Origin: Pseudomonadota bacterium
GTDB taxonomy: Bacteria; Pseudomonadota; Gammaproteobacteria; Legionellales; Legionellaceae
Reading direction: 5' to 3'
Assembly: GCA_020161725.1 (NCBI GenBank)
Contig: JAIUOG010000013.1
Span: forward strand, 1-34,688
DNA: 34,688 bases
Part shown: piece by piece, positions 8,379 to 15,182 of the stretch
How the letters are laid out: each line of letters begins with the position of its first letter
How positions within the stretch are numbered: the first letter of the stretch is position 1
Position numbers and translations under genes: made by a program
Notes under the pieces: generated by a model
Databases searched by the model: none
Told to the model about the DNA's origin: nothing
Seen by the model: the letters and a program-made list of their open reading frames with translations, nothing else

Positions 8379-8870
8379 ATGTCTGATGAAAATAAAATAT
8401 TAAGCAAAAGTGCTCAAAGCGTACAGCAGGCTCTAGCTAAGAAAGGCCTGGCTTTCGAAGTGATTGAGCTTTCTGCGAGTACTCGTACTGCAAATGACGC
8501 TGCAAGCACTATAGGATGTGGCGTAGCACAAATTATGAAAACCTTACTGTTTTGTTCTGCAAAAACACATCAGCCAGTTTTAATATTGGCAAGCGGTATC
8601 AATCGTGTAAATGAGAAAATCATTGAGCAATGGATAGGTGAAAAAATAGTTAAAGCAGATGCTCATTTTACGCGTGATATAACTGGCTTTGCTATTGGGG
8701 GTGTTCCTCCTGTGGGGCATAAACAAACGATTACCCATATTTTCATTGATGAAGACTTACTGCAACATAATGTTTTGTGGGCTGCTGCTGGTACGCCTAA
8801 TGCTGTTTTTAGCTTGAATTCCAGTGATATTGAAACGCTAACTCATGGCAAAATCATTACTATCAAGTAA
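8379..8870 (+). CDS. YbaK/ProX-type aminoacyl-tRNA deacylase
   Basis: A 163-residue protein of the YbaK/prolyl-tRNA-synthetase editing-domain family. Family signatures are visible: the conserved lysine of VAQIMKTLLF (residue 54), the central SGINRVNEK, the ITGFAIGGVPPVGHK block, and a C-terminal AAGTPNAVFSLNSSD. Family knowledge: members hydrolyse mischarged tRNA in trans, for example Cys-tRNA(Pro), Ala-tRNA(Pro) or related species. The exact substrate cannot be told from sequence. The frame opens 30 nt earlier inside the upstream gene, but ATG 8379 lies behind AAGGCGGA and gives the standard N-terminus. Second gene of the DUF2000-YbaK-AlaX operon. Confidence 0.87.
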   Translation: MSDENKILSKSAQSVQQALAKKGLAFEVIELSASTRTANDAASTIGCGVAQIMKTLLFCSAKTHQPVLILASGINRVNEKIIEQWIGEKIVKADAHFTRDITGFAIGGVPPVGHKQTITHIFIDEDLLQHNVLWAAAGTPNAVFSLNSSDIETLTHGKIITIK

Positions 8871-8878
8871 GGGATATT

Positions 8879-9532
8879 ATGCGAAAAATATTCTGGGATA
8901 ATCCTTATCAATCTGATTTAGAAACGTGTGTAGTTTCAGTTGATAATAATTATGTTTTATTCGAAGAAACAATTGCGTTTTCTTTTTCAGGAGGACAGGA
9001 AAGTGATCATGCTTATGTTAATGGACTCCCTGTTATTGATTCTAAGATAGATGGCAATCTTATTTATTATGTACTTCCAGATAGGCATGGCTTTAAGCCT
9101 CGCGATGTAGTAACAATGAAAATTGATTGGTCTCGGCGATATAGGCTTATGCGTTTACATTTTGCTGCTGAATTGATTCTTGAACTCGTAACACAAGAAC
9201 TTAAGCTTGAAAAAATAGGGGCCCATATAGCGGAATCCAAAGCACGAATAGATTTTTTCTATGATAAAAATATTTCTTTCTTATTTGAAAGTATGCTGAG
9301 TGATTACAATAAAATCATACAACACGATTTAAAGATTAAAACAGGATTTTCTGACTTCCAAAATCAAAGACGTTTCTGGGAAATCGAAGGATTTTCCAAA
9401 GTCGCTTGTGGGGGTACTCATGTTAAATCGACTTCCGAGGTCGGCCTTATTGCTCTTAAAAGAATCAATATCGGAGGTGGAAAAGAGCGCATTGAAATTA
9501 AACTTCTAGATGATAATTTGGGATTGTCTTAA
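8879..9532 (+). CDS. AlaX-like alanyl-tRNA editing protein with an altered zinc motif
   Basis: A 217-residue protein of the medium AlaX type, related to the editing domain of AlaRS and ThrRS. It shows SGGQESD (residues 38-44, the usual GGQPSD loop) and CGGTHVKST (C177, H181), the second half of the zinc site. The first half is normally HxxxH; here it reads H94-FAA-E98, so the second histidine is replaced by glutamate. Either Glu serves as a ligand or the metal site is changed. Family knowledge: AlaX deacylates Ser- or Gly-tRNA(Ala). It begins 8 nt after YbaK, behind AAGGGATAT, and ends the operon. A 12-bp imperfect inverted repeat spans its stop codon (9520-9543). Confidence 0.85.
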   Translation: MRKIFWDNPYQSDLETCVVSVDNNYVLFEETIAFSFSGGQESDHAYVNGLPVIDSKIDGNLIYYVLPDRHGFKPRDVVTMKIDWSRRYRLMRLHFAAELILELVTQELKLEKIGAHIAESKARIDFFYDKNISFLFESMLSDYNKIIQHDLKIKTGFSDFQNQRRFWEIEGFSKVACGGTHVKSTSEVGLIALKRINIGGGKERIEIKLLDDNLGLS

Positions 9533-9580
9533 TTAAGATAGTCCTTATCATAAGTAAATAGTCTGAAGCCTCACTATAAT

Positions 9581-9834
9581 TTAATTCTTCAAACCGGACT
9601 TTTTGTAACAACGAATAGCTTGAATATTATCAGGATTTGGATCAACAACAACTAAACGAAAATGAGATAGAAACTCATTGATAAATTGATTGATAATAAC
9701 TACACCAAGCCCTTGCCCTCGATGCCAGTAAGCCTTGGAAGGTATTTATTTTCAATATCTTTAAGAGACCATGTTTGATCCTACGCGTATTGCTGATTGA
9801 TCGTTGGTTCTTGAAACCATTGATAGTAAATCAT
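9581..9834 (-). pseudogene. Decayed AAC(6')-like GNAT acetyltransferase
   Basis: Read on the minus strand from ATG 9834, the frame gives WFQEPTINQQYA, a TAG stop, then DQTWSLKDIENKYLPR, which is the N-terminal region of AAC(6')-type aminoglycoside acetyltransferases. At about 9737 the frame jumps to AYWHRGQGLGVVIINQF, the acetyl-CoA-binding loop, followed by VVVDPNPDNIQAIRCYKKSG and a TAA at 9581. So the central ~70 residues are deleted, the frame is shifted and there is one nonsense codon. It accounts for most of the otherwise empty 9533-9965 interval. The remaining 130 bp are AT-rich with no gene signal. Confidence 0.75.
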
Positions 9835-9965
9835 AATACCTATAAAATTAAATCTATTGAATTTAATGGATTAATTATAAATGTTCTTTTCTAGTGGCAA
9901 TTTAGTGGTATAAAAAATAATAAATCTGATTTTTATGTTTAAATAAATATCTAATTGAAGATAAA

Positions 9966-10697
9966 ATGATATGCTGGATTTGTAATGTTAATCACGCTGA
10001 TTCTTGTGAACATAGAACTAAAAGATCTGACTTAAAATTAGAAATTAATTCTATTAGTCAAAATAAGCCAATCTATCTGAGTGAAATGAAGGAACTTAAA
10101 GATGGAAAAAAAGTTCTAAGTAAAAATAAAAGAATAGGAAGTTTAAACGCTGACATTTTAAAATATCAACATACGATATGCCATGATTGTAATACTTCTA
10201 AAACTCAAAAACATGATAAGGCTTGGGAAAATTTCTCCAAAAAATTAAAATTGTTAATTCCTCTTACATCATTACAAAATCAATCCCTTAGATTCAATAA
10301 AATTTTTCCCTACAAAACTTCTTACGAAATGCAAAATGTACATTTATTTTTTGTAAAATTATTCGGATGCCAAATAATAGAAAGTGAATTTAGACTAAAA
10401 AAAATACCAGTTGACATAAAATCCTTTTCTGAAGCAATCCTTAACCAGAGAATTCATCCCCATATCTACTTATCTTTTAAATATCGAAAACAAACTATCA
10501 CAATCGCGGAGAATAGTGATGTTCATGTATTAATTAATGAAGCAACCAATGAGGTTGTATTTGCAACTTGGCTTTATTGTACGGGCAATTTAGTTGTTAA
10601 TATTATGTATGCCTTGCCTAATGAAAAAAGAGAAGGATTAAAATCAGCATGGCATCCTAGACTTGGTTACAAACGTTTTACTTTTGAAAAATTATGA
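9966..10697 (+). CDS. HNH-like zinc-binding protein of unknown function
   Basis: A 243-residue protein, very AT-rich compared with the Dot/Icm genes. It starts CWIC, then EHRTKRSDLK, and at about residues 71-85 has TICHDCNTSKTQKHDKAWENF. Two CxxC knuckles with a downstream CN...Q..D motif are typical of an HNH/treble-clef nuclease-like family I have seen near mobile elements; an active nuclease is not demonstrated because a canonical HNH triad cannot be placed with certainty. The C-terminal half shows no recognised domain. The start is preceded by GAAGAT. It is isolated between two pseudogenes, which suggests acquired cargo. Confidence 0.6.
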   Translation: MICWICNVNHADSCEHRTKRSDLKLEINSISQNKPIYLSEMKELKDGKKVLSKNKRIGSLNADILKYQHTICHDCNTSKTQKHDKAWENFSKKLKLLIPLTSLQNQSLRFNKIFPYKTSYEMQNVHLFFVKLFGCQIIESEFRLKKIPVDIKSFSEAILNQRIHPHIYLSFKYRKQTITIAENSDVHVLINEATNEVVFATWLYCTGNLVVNIMYALPNEKREGLKSAWHPRLGYKRFTFEKL

Positions 10698-10735
10698 ATC
10701 AATTTTGTTGCTCTTTTTTTCTAACAAAGTAAAAC

Positions 10736-11308
10736 CTAAAGACTAAGACAGCTATCAATTTTACTAATTAATTGTTTTACCAGTTCATTAACTTGATTAT
10801 GGATCGTTAACATATTTTGTGCGTATTCGGTCATTATATGGACATAAGCATCTCTTTGTTGTTGATGATTTGGCAAATTAGTTTCCAAATAAAGAAAGTT
10901 AAAATACTCCCATCGCTCAAGCATATAATTATTCATTTTGTAACTGTCTATTAAACCTTTTGATCTAACATATGTATTAATTATTAAATCTCTAAGTTCA
11001 TTATCTGGTATTTTCCCAATTAATGCTGAATTATTCGTAAACACAGTAAAATAATCTTGTGAAACAGGATAATAAAAGTGGAATGGAGTGTTTAGGGAAA
11101 GGCTTGATAATTTCTCACCTACTGATTCATTATAAGTTTGATATAAATTACGTACTTCTGCTTGGATAGCTAAGAGGACTGAATCGATTATTTTTTTATC
11201 TGTTTTAGTTCTAGATCAGTAGTTCAGTCAATGTGCTAATAACGTTCCTGCTAAGGCAAGTAGACCACCAATAAGCACTCCCATAAAATCACAGTTCGAA
11301 TGAGGCAT
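10736..11308 (-). pseudogene. Membrane-anchored hypothetical gene interrupted by two in-frame TGA codons
   Basis: From ATG 11308, behind AAGGGAA, the frame encodes a 26-residue N-terminus with one membrane helix (MGVLIGGLLALAGTLLAH), then TGA at 11230-11228 and a second TGA at 11218-11216. The same frame then continues without interruption for 159 more residues to 10736 (KIIDSVLLAIQAEVRNLYQ, FHFYYPVSQDYFTVF, NELRDLIINTYVRSKGLI). The three parts read as one coherent 190-codon gene with two recent nonsense codons. A downstream ATG at 11044 could still give a 102-residue fragment. Family not recognised beyond a small membrane-tethered soluble domain. Confidence 0.65.
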
Positions 11309-11433
11309 GTATTCCCTTTAGTTGTAGTTTATTGCCACTAGAGTGCCACTAAATTAAAATCGCCTTTTAATTACCTCTTTAAGCCATTGATTACGAAGCA
11401 GAAGGTCATCTTTATGTTAGGGTTTGAAAACAA

Positions 11434-11751
11434 TCATTTCTCTGCAATCGCTTTTGTAACTTTTTGCATTATTTTGGCTGTAACCTTTTCCTGATTTTCA
11501 ATTTTACTGACATAGGCTTGGGTAACACTCATGAGCTTGGCCAACTCTTCTTGTGTTATACCTGCTTGAATGCGAGCTAAGGCAACAGGATTACCAATAT
11601 AATCAGCTGGATCAAATACCTCATATTCTTGATCTTCCTTTGTCTGTTTTAATTGTTCAGTAATTTGGTGGCGCAGAGCTTGATAGGCAGCGACAGGTAA
11701 AAGGACATATTCGACCTTGCCATCCATTGATTTAATTGTTTGTAGGTTCAT
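11434..11751 (-). CDS. XRE-family antitoxin of a RelE-type toxin-antitoxin pair
   Basis: A 105-residue protein. The N-terminal ~45 residues (TIKSMDGKVEYVLLPVAAYQAL) resemble the toxin-neutralising/dimerisation part seen in such antitoxins. The C-terminal helix-turn-helix runs from about residue 55 to 100 (ALARIQAGITQEELAKLMSVTQAYVSKIENQ). Its ATG overlaps the last 4 nt of the toxin gene, giving tight translational coupling. The order is toxin first, as in HigBA-like systems. It likely neutralises the toxin and represses the shared promoter. Confidence 0.88.
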   Translation of the reverse strand: MNLQTIKSMDGKVEYVLLPVAAYQALRHQITEQLKQTKEDQEYEVFDPADYIGNPVALARIQAGITQEELAKLMSVTQAYVSKIENQEKVTAKIMQKVTKAIAEK

Positions 11752-12008
11752 TTGTAAGCACCTCCACGGGGTTTAATTTTCTCAATCGAAATAATTTTTA
11801 CTTCGTTATCTCTGTCAAAAATAATTCGCCATTGTCCAACACGTAGGCGAAAATAAGGTTCGCCTTGTAATTTTTTTATATCCAGGCTTGCGTTGTCAGG
11901 GTCTTGTCCCAGCAATACAATCTTCTCAGTAATTCGGGTTCTATCAGGTTGTGGTACACTTTGAAGTGCTTTTTTAGCCCGTTTTTTGATCAGCAACGTG
12001 TACGACAT
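11748..12008 (-). CDS. RelE/ParE-family toxin
   Basis: An 86-residue basic protein with the RelE/ParE fold: YTLLIKKRAKKALQSVPQ at the N-terminus, DIKKLQGEPYFRLRVGQWRIIFD in the middle, and IISIEKIKPRGGAYK at the end. The core R-x-R-V-G-x-W-R-I-I-F is the family signature. RelE members cleave mRNA on the ribosome, while ParE members act on gyrase. The basic C-terminus and the RVGQWRIIF block favour RelE-type, but this is inference. First gene of a two-gene operon with the XRE antitoxin, transcribed from the repeat-bearing promoter at 12035-12060. Confidence 0.88.
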   Translation of the reverse strand: MSYTLLIKKRAKKALQSVPQPDRTRITEKIVLLGQDPDNASLDIKKLQGEPYFRLRVGQWRIIFDRDNEVKIISIEKIKPRGGAYK

Positions 12009-12034
12009 TATATAATCTTTTTATTATTCTTAAT

Positions 12035-12060
12035 GGTTATTATAGGTTATATTTGGTTAT
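12035..12060. promoter_or_regulatory. Three phased GGTTAT repeats upstream of the toxin-antitoxin operon
   Basis: GGTTAT occurs at 12035-12040, 12045-12050 and 12055-12060, exactly 10 bp apart, about one helical turn. They lie 27-52 bp upstream of the toxin start on the minus strand, where they read ATAACC. Same-face iterated sites are a plausible operator for the XRE antitoxin or toxin-antitoxin complex. Confidence 0.55.
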
Positions 12061-12170
12061 AATTCTAGTGGTATTATGCGGATAGGATTTAGTGGCAATC
12101 TAGTAGCACGAGGAGGACAAGAAAAAATTATTGAGATTTCCCCCCCCACTCCAATGGAAGATGATGGTAG

Positions 12171-13070
12171 CTAATAATAAATTTTGTGGTCCTCAATCAC
12201 TTCATTAATAATTAACTTGGCCTTTTTGACCTCATTAGGGTTGGTACTAGCTAAACCTGCATATACTATCAATGCTTTCCATAGCGTCCAGCCACGTCCA
12301 CGTCTCCATGTAGAGGAATCAAGTTTTAGTGTTTGACGGAATGCGTCGCGGCTTATATTCGTGAAGAATGTCCACGCAATTGACAAATCGCAAGCTGGAT
12401 CACCGACCCCTAATTGTCCAAAGTCAATTACAGCACTTAGTCTGCCATTATTAACTAGCAAATTACCTATTGCTATGTCTCCATGAATCCAAACAGGGGG
12501 GTGCTGCCAAGTCGAAGCAAGTGCGGCTTCCCATATTTCTGTTACAACCTTAGTATCAATTTTACTACCGAGTACTCTAATCGCTTCTCGTGTTTCTCCA
12601 TCATAGACTGAAAGATTTCCTCCACGATAAAAATTATGCTCTCCTGCCAAAGGACCATCAATAACATCACATTGCTGTAAAGCGATTAAAAATTTTGCTA
12701 GAGCAATAGCAAACTGGTTTATATTATTAATACGATCTATCGATGCTGTATTTCCTTCAAGCCATTTATAAATTGACCAATGCCAAGGGTATTCTTTACT
12801 TGGTTTACCCATGGCTAACGGAGTAGGAATGGCTACTGGCAAGTGAGGGGCTAATTTAGGTAGCCAATATTGTTCTTTTTCTACTTGTCCTGAATATTCT
12901 GCATTAGAGGGTAAACGGACGGTCATGTGCTCACCGAGATGAAAAGTTCTATTATCCCATCCACTGAATTCCACAGGCTTAACCGGTAAATTAGCCCATT
13001 CTGGAAATTGTGTGTTGATCAACTGACGTACAAGAGGAACATCAATATGAATGTTGTCAATATTGGGCAT
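12171..13070 (-). CDS. Aminoglycoside/choline-kinase-fold phosphotransferase (APH family)
   Basis: A 299-residue APH-family kinase of usual length. It shows the nucleotide-binding N-lobe (SGWDNRTFHLGEHMTVRLP, residues ~29-50), WSIYKWLEGN hinge, the catalytic loop WIHGDIAIGNLL and the metal-binding AVIDFGQLGVGDPACDL. Family knowledge: such enzymes phosphorylate aminoglycosides, macrolides or other hydroxylated small molecules; the substrate here cannot be assigned. Its ATG overlaps, as TAATG, the stop of a decayed GNAT fragment upstream, so it is translationally coupled to that remnant and downstream of the two-component genes on the same strand. A run of eight C's and a truncated-looking tail region lie just after its stop. 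Confidence 0.85.
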   Translation of the reverse strand: MPNIDNIHIDVPLVRQLINTQFPEWANLPVKPVEFSGWDNRTFHLGEHMTVRLPSNAEYSGQVEKEQYWLPKLAPHLPVAIPTPLAMGKPSKEYPWHWSIYKWLEGNTASIDRINNINQFAIALAKFLIALQQCDVIDGPLAGEHNFYRGGNLSVYDGETREAIRVLGSKIDTKVVTEIWEAALASTWQHPPVWIHGDIAIGNLLVNNGRLSAVIDFGQLGVGDPACDLSIAWTFFTNISRDAFRQTLKLDSSTWRRGRGWTLWKALIVYAGLASTNPNEVKKAKLIINEVIEDHKIYY

Positions 13071-13299
13071 TATGAATACCTGTTAAATAATTCTGTTAGT
13101 GTTTTAAAATAAGTTTCATCACCGTTATCTTCCAATGTCCAGACCCAGGTGATTACCTCCCCTTTGCACCATACAAATTGATTATATTTTTTTCTAACCC
13201 TTTTGCTTTTTCTAATAATATTCTACCCACAACCAATGATTCTATCCAAAGGAGTTAAATCTGTTCTGATTTCATGATTGCCATAGCCAGTAAGAGAAA
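13070..13299 (-). pseudogene. Truncated GNAT fragment related to the intact GNAT gene at 17584-18051
   Basis: On the minus strand the region encodes NHEIRTDLTP, then after a one-base insertion (extra A in the run at 13248-13250) LVVGRILLEKAKGLEKKYNQ. This matches NDEIRTDLTPWIESLVV...GKMLVEKAKQKA of the intact gene, minus about 27 bp that removes the DKAHQNQGI acetyl-CoA loop. The DNA match is strongest at 13228-13275 versus 17790-17838. The last 37 codons (VWCKGEVITWVWTLEDNGDE...) do not match that gene, so the 3' part may be a fusion to something else. It ends in TAATG overlapping the APH start. Confidence 0.7.
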
Positions 13300-13308
13300 A
13301 AACTAAAA

Positions 13309-14379
13309 TTATTTGAATATTAACATAACACTAGTACCTAAACCGGCCTGGCTGTCTATTATCAACTGGCCTTTATGCTGTTCCATGATTGATTTGGCAA
13401 TGGCCAAGCCTAAACCAAGGCCTGCATTTCCTTCGTTGGTACTATCATCTACGCGATAAAATCCATGATATAAAAATGGTAAGTGCTCTTTTGATATGCC
13501 AATTCCATTGTCTTTGATACTGATTTGAATGTGATGAGCTGCTTTTTCTATGACTATCTGTATTGTTCCACCTTTGTTTGTATAGGCTAGGCTGTTGTCT
13601 ATTAAATTTGCAATAACACGCTTAAATAAATGTTTATCGACTTCAATCTGGGCGTTACCTATAACCTGAATTTCAATTCCCTTTTCTTGGGCTACGGGAT
13701 GATAAAACTCAATAATAGAACTGATTAAGTCATTTGCTGATAAGGTTGTTATATTTAATTGAAGTTGATTACGTTCACTGCGGGTTAAAAAAAGTAGATT
13801 ATCTATAAGTTGGGTTAAACTTTGGTATTCCTCGAGATGAGTTTGTAATACAGATTGATAGGTTTCGGTTGTTTGTGGTTTAGCAAGGGTAATTTCGGTT
13901 GCTGTCCGAAGATAATGAATGGGGTTACGTAATTCATGAGCCATACTGGCTGAAAACTGCTTGATATGGCAAAACGCATCTTCAATTCGAAACAAGAGCT
14001 CATTGCAAGTCTTAGCTAATTCTTGAAGTTCTTTGGGATTCCCTTCATTTGTTAATCGCTTATCCAGCGACGAAGCATTTATAGAGGCAAGTTTTTTAGT
14101 AAAATTTTTAATAGGCCTCATGCTTTTTCTTACGAGAAAATAACTCGCGATAATGATTATAGAAGTAGAAAACCAAAGGGCGATAAAGAATTTTTTAATG
14201 CAAATCTGGCTTAATAAATAGCTATAATGTTCCTTGTTCAAATGTGATTGATGAAGTAACTCTTTCAATGGCGGATATACGAAGGCAGTAATAACAGATA
14301 ATATCAGCACGGATGAACAAATAAATATCAGTAATAGACGGTTAGCAATGGATATGGATTTAGCGAACTTCCAATACAT
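13309..14379 (-). CDS. Sensor histidine kinase with a very short periplasmic loop
   Basis: A 356-residue kinase. Membrane helices lie at about 14-34 and 64-83, with only ~28 residues between them, far shorter than the ~130-residue sensor region of CusS-type kinases. Then come a HAMP linker (about 84-136), the H-box FSASMAHELRNP with phospho-acceptor H148, the N-box NLIDNSLAYTNKGG, and G-boxes KDNGIGI and GLGLGLAIAKSIM. The first codons overlap the end of the response-regulator gene by 20 nt, so they are co-transcribed with the regulator first. The kinase domain resembles the heavy-metal sensor (CusS/IrlS) branch, but the reduced loop suggests sensing within the membrane or through a partner. 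Confidence 0.92.
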   Translation of the reverse strand: MYWKFAKSISIANRLLLIFICSSVLILSVITAFVYPPLKELLHQSHLNKEHYSYLLSQICIKKFFIALWFSTSIIIIASYFLVRKSMRPIKNFTKKLASINASSLDKRLTNEGNPKELQELAKTCNELLFRIEDAFCHIKQFSASMAHELRNPIHYLRTATEITLAKPQTTETYQSVLQTHLEEYQSLTQLIDNLLFLTRSERNQLQLNITTLSANDLISSIIEFYHPVAQEKGIEIQVIGNAQIEVDKHLFKRVIANLIDNSLAYTNKGGTIQIVIEKAAHHIQISIKDNGIGISKEHLPFLYHGFYRVDDSTNEGNAGLGLGLAIAKSIMEQHKGQLIIDSQAGLGTSVMLIFK

Positions 14380-15031
14380 AGCCTACTCCTCTGATAGTAT
14401 GAATCAATTTTGTTGGATGATCATTATCCACTTTTTCCCTTAAACGTTTGATGGCGACATCGATAATATTAGTGTTAGAAGCAAAATGAATATCCCAAAC
14501 TTGTTCAGCAATAATAGTTCTTGAGAGGACATCGCCACTTCGTTGTAACAAAAGTGCCAGTAGCATGAATTCTTTTGCTGTTAAAGCTAGCTTTTTTCCA
14601 GCTCGCATGGCTGTATATTTTTGTAAGTTTAAGCTGAGATCATCGATGCTTAATAGAGTTGGGTTATTAGTAGGTTTTCTTCGCAGCAGCGATTTTACCC
14701 GTGCGAGTAGTTCATTGAATGAGAAGGGTTTAATCAGATAATCATAGGCTCCCATTTCAAGGCCTTTGACACGGCTGTCTACATCATCGCAAGCAGAGAG
14801 CATCAAGACGGGTATATCCGGTTTTAGTTCATGAATTTTTTCAAGTACAGTCCACCCATCCATTATGGGTAGCATAACGTCTAAAACGATAATATCGTAG
14901 TTTATTTCTGATAATAGATGGATTGCTTCTGCACCATCATAGGCTGCATCTGCTTGAAATTGATATTCATTAAATCCTTTACAGATAAAATCAGCCGTTT
15001 TTTTTTGGTCTTCAACAATTAATAATCGCAT
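14360..15031 (-). CDS. OmpR/CusR-type response regulator
   Basis: A 223-residue two-domain regulator. The receiver domain (1-115) has the acidic pair E7/D8, phospho-acceptor D51 (IIVLDVMLPIMDG) and K101-region LIKPFSFNELLARV. The C-terminal winged helix (about 126-221) carries LSLNLQKYTAMRAGKKLALTAKEF and NIIDVAIKRLREKVD, followed by IHTIRGVGYVLEVR, which is characteristic of the CusR/CopR/IrlR group. It pairs with the overlapping sensor kinase. The divergent gap contains a perfect 9-bp-arm palindrome at 15094-15113 that resembles the CusR-type box, so it may control both directions. Confidence 0.93.
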   Translation of the reverse strand: MRLLIVEDQKKTADFICKGFNEYQFQADAAYDGAEAIHLLSEINYDIIVLDVMLPIMDGWTVLEKIHELKPDIPVLMLSACDDVDSRVKGLEMGAYDYLIKPFSFNELLARVKSLLRRKPTNNPTLLSIDDLSLNLQKYTAMRAGKKLALTAKEFMLLALLLQRSGDVLSRTIIAEQVWDIHFASNTNIIDVAIKRLREKVDNDHPTKLIHTIRGVGYVLEVR

Positions 15032-15093
15032 AAGGTTTTTTGTTCAAAATATGCCCTATTGTAACAGAAAAAGAATAAGTGGCCTAATAAATT

Positions 15094-15113
15094 AGATTAC
15101 AATTTTGTAATCT
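15094..15113. promoter_or_regulatory. Palindrome in the two-component/membrane-protein divergent promoter
   Basis: AGATTACAATTTTGTAATCT has 9-bp perfect arms around a 2-nt centre. The layout, ACAA-NN-TTGT inside longer arms, is that of the copper-box class bound by CusR/PcoR (TGACAA-NN-TTGTCA). It is centred about 72 bp from the regulator start and 80 bp from the membrane-protein start. Confidence 0.6.
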
Positions 15114-15182
15114 TGTTGTCACAGTTCTGACTGATTCTATTACTTATTATTAATTCATCTAATTATTTATACTGATAATTAC

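Noticed and set aside
12136..12150. Run of eight C's as a phase-variation tract
   Set aside because: It lies downstream of the APH stop and outside any reading frame or promoter I can define.
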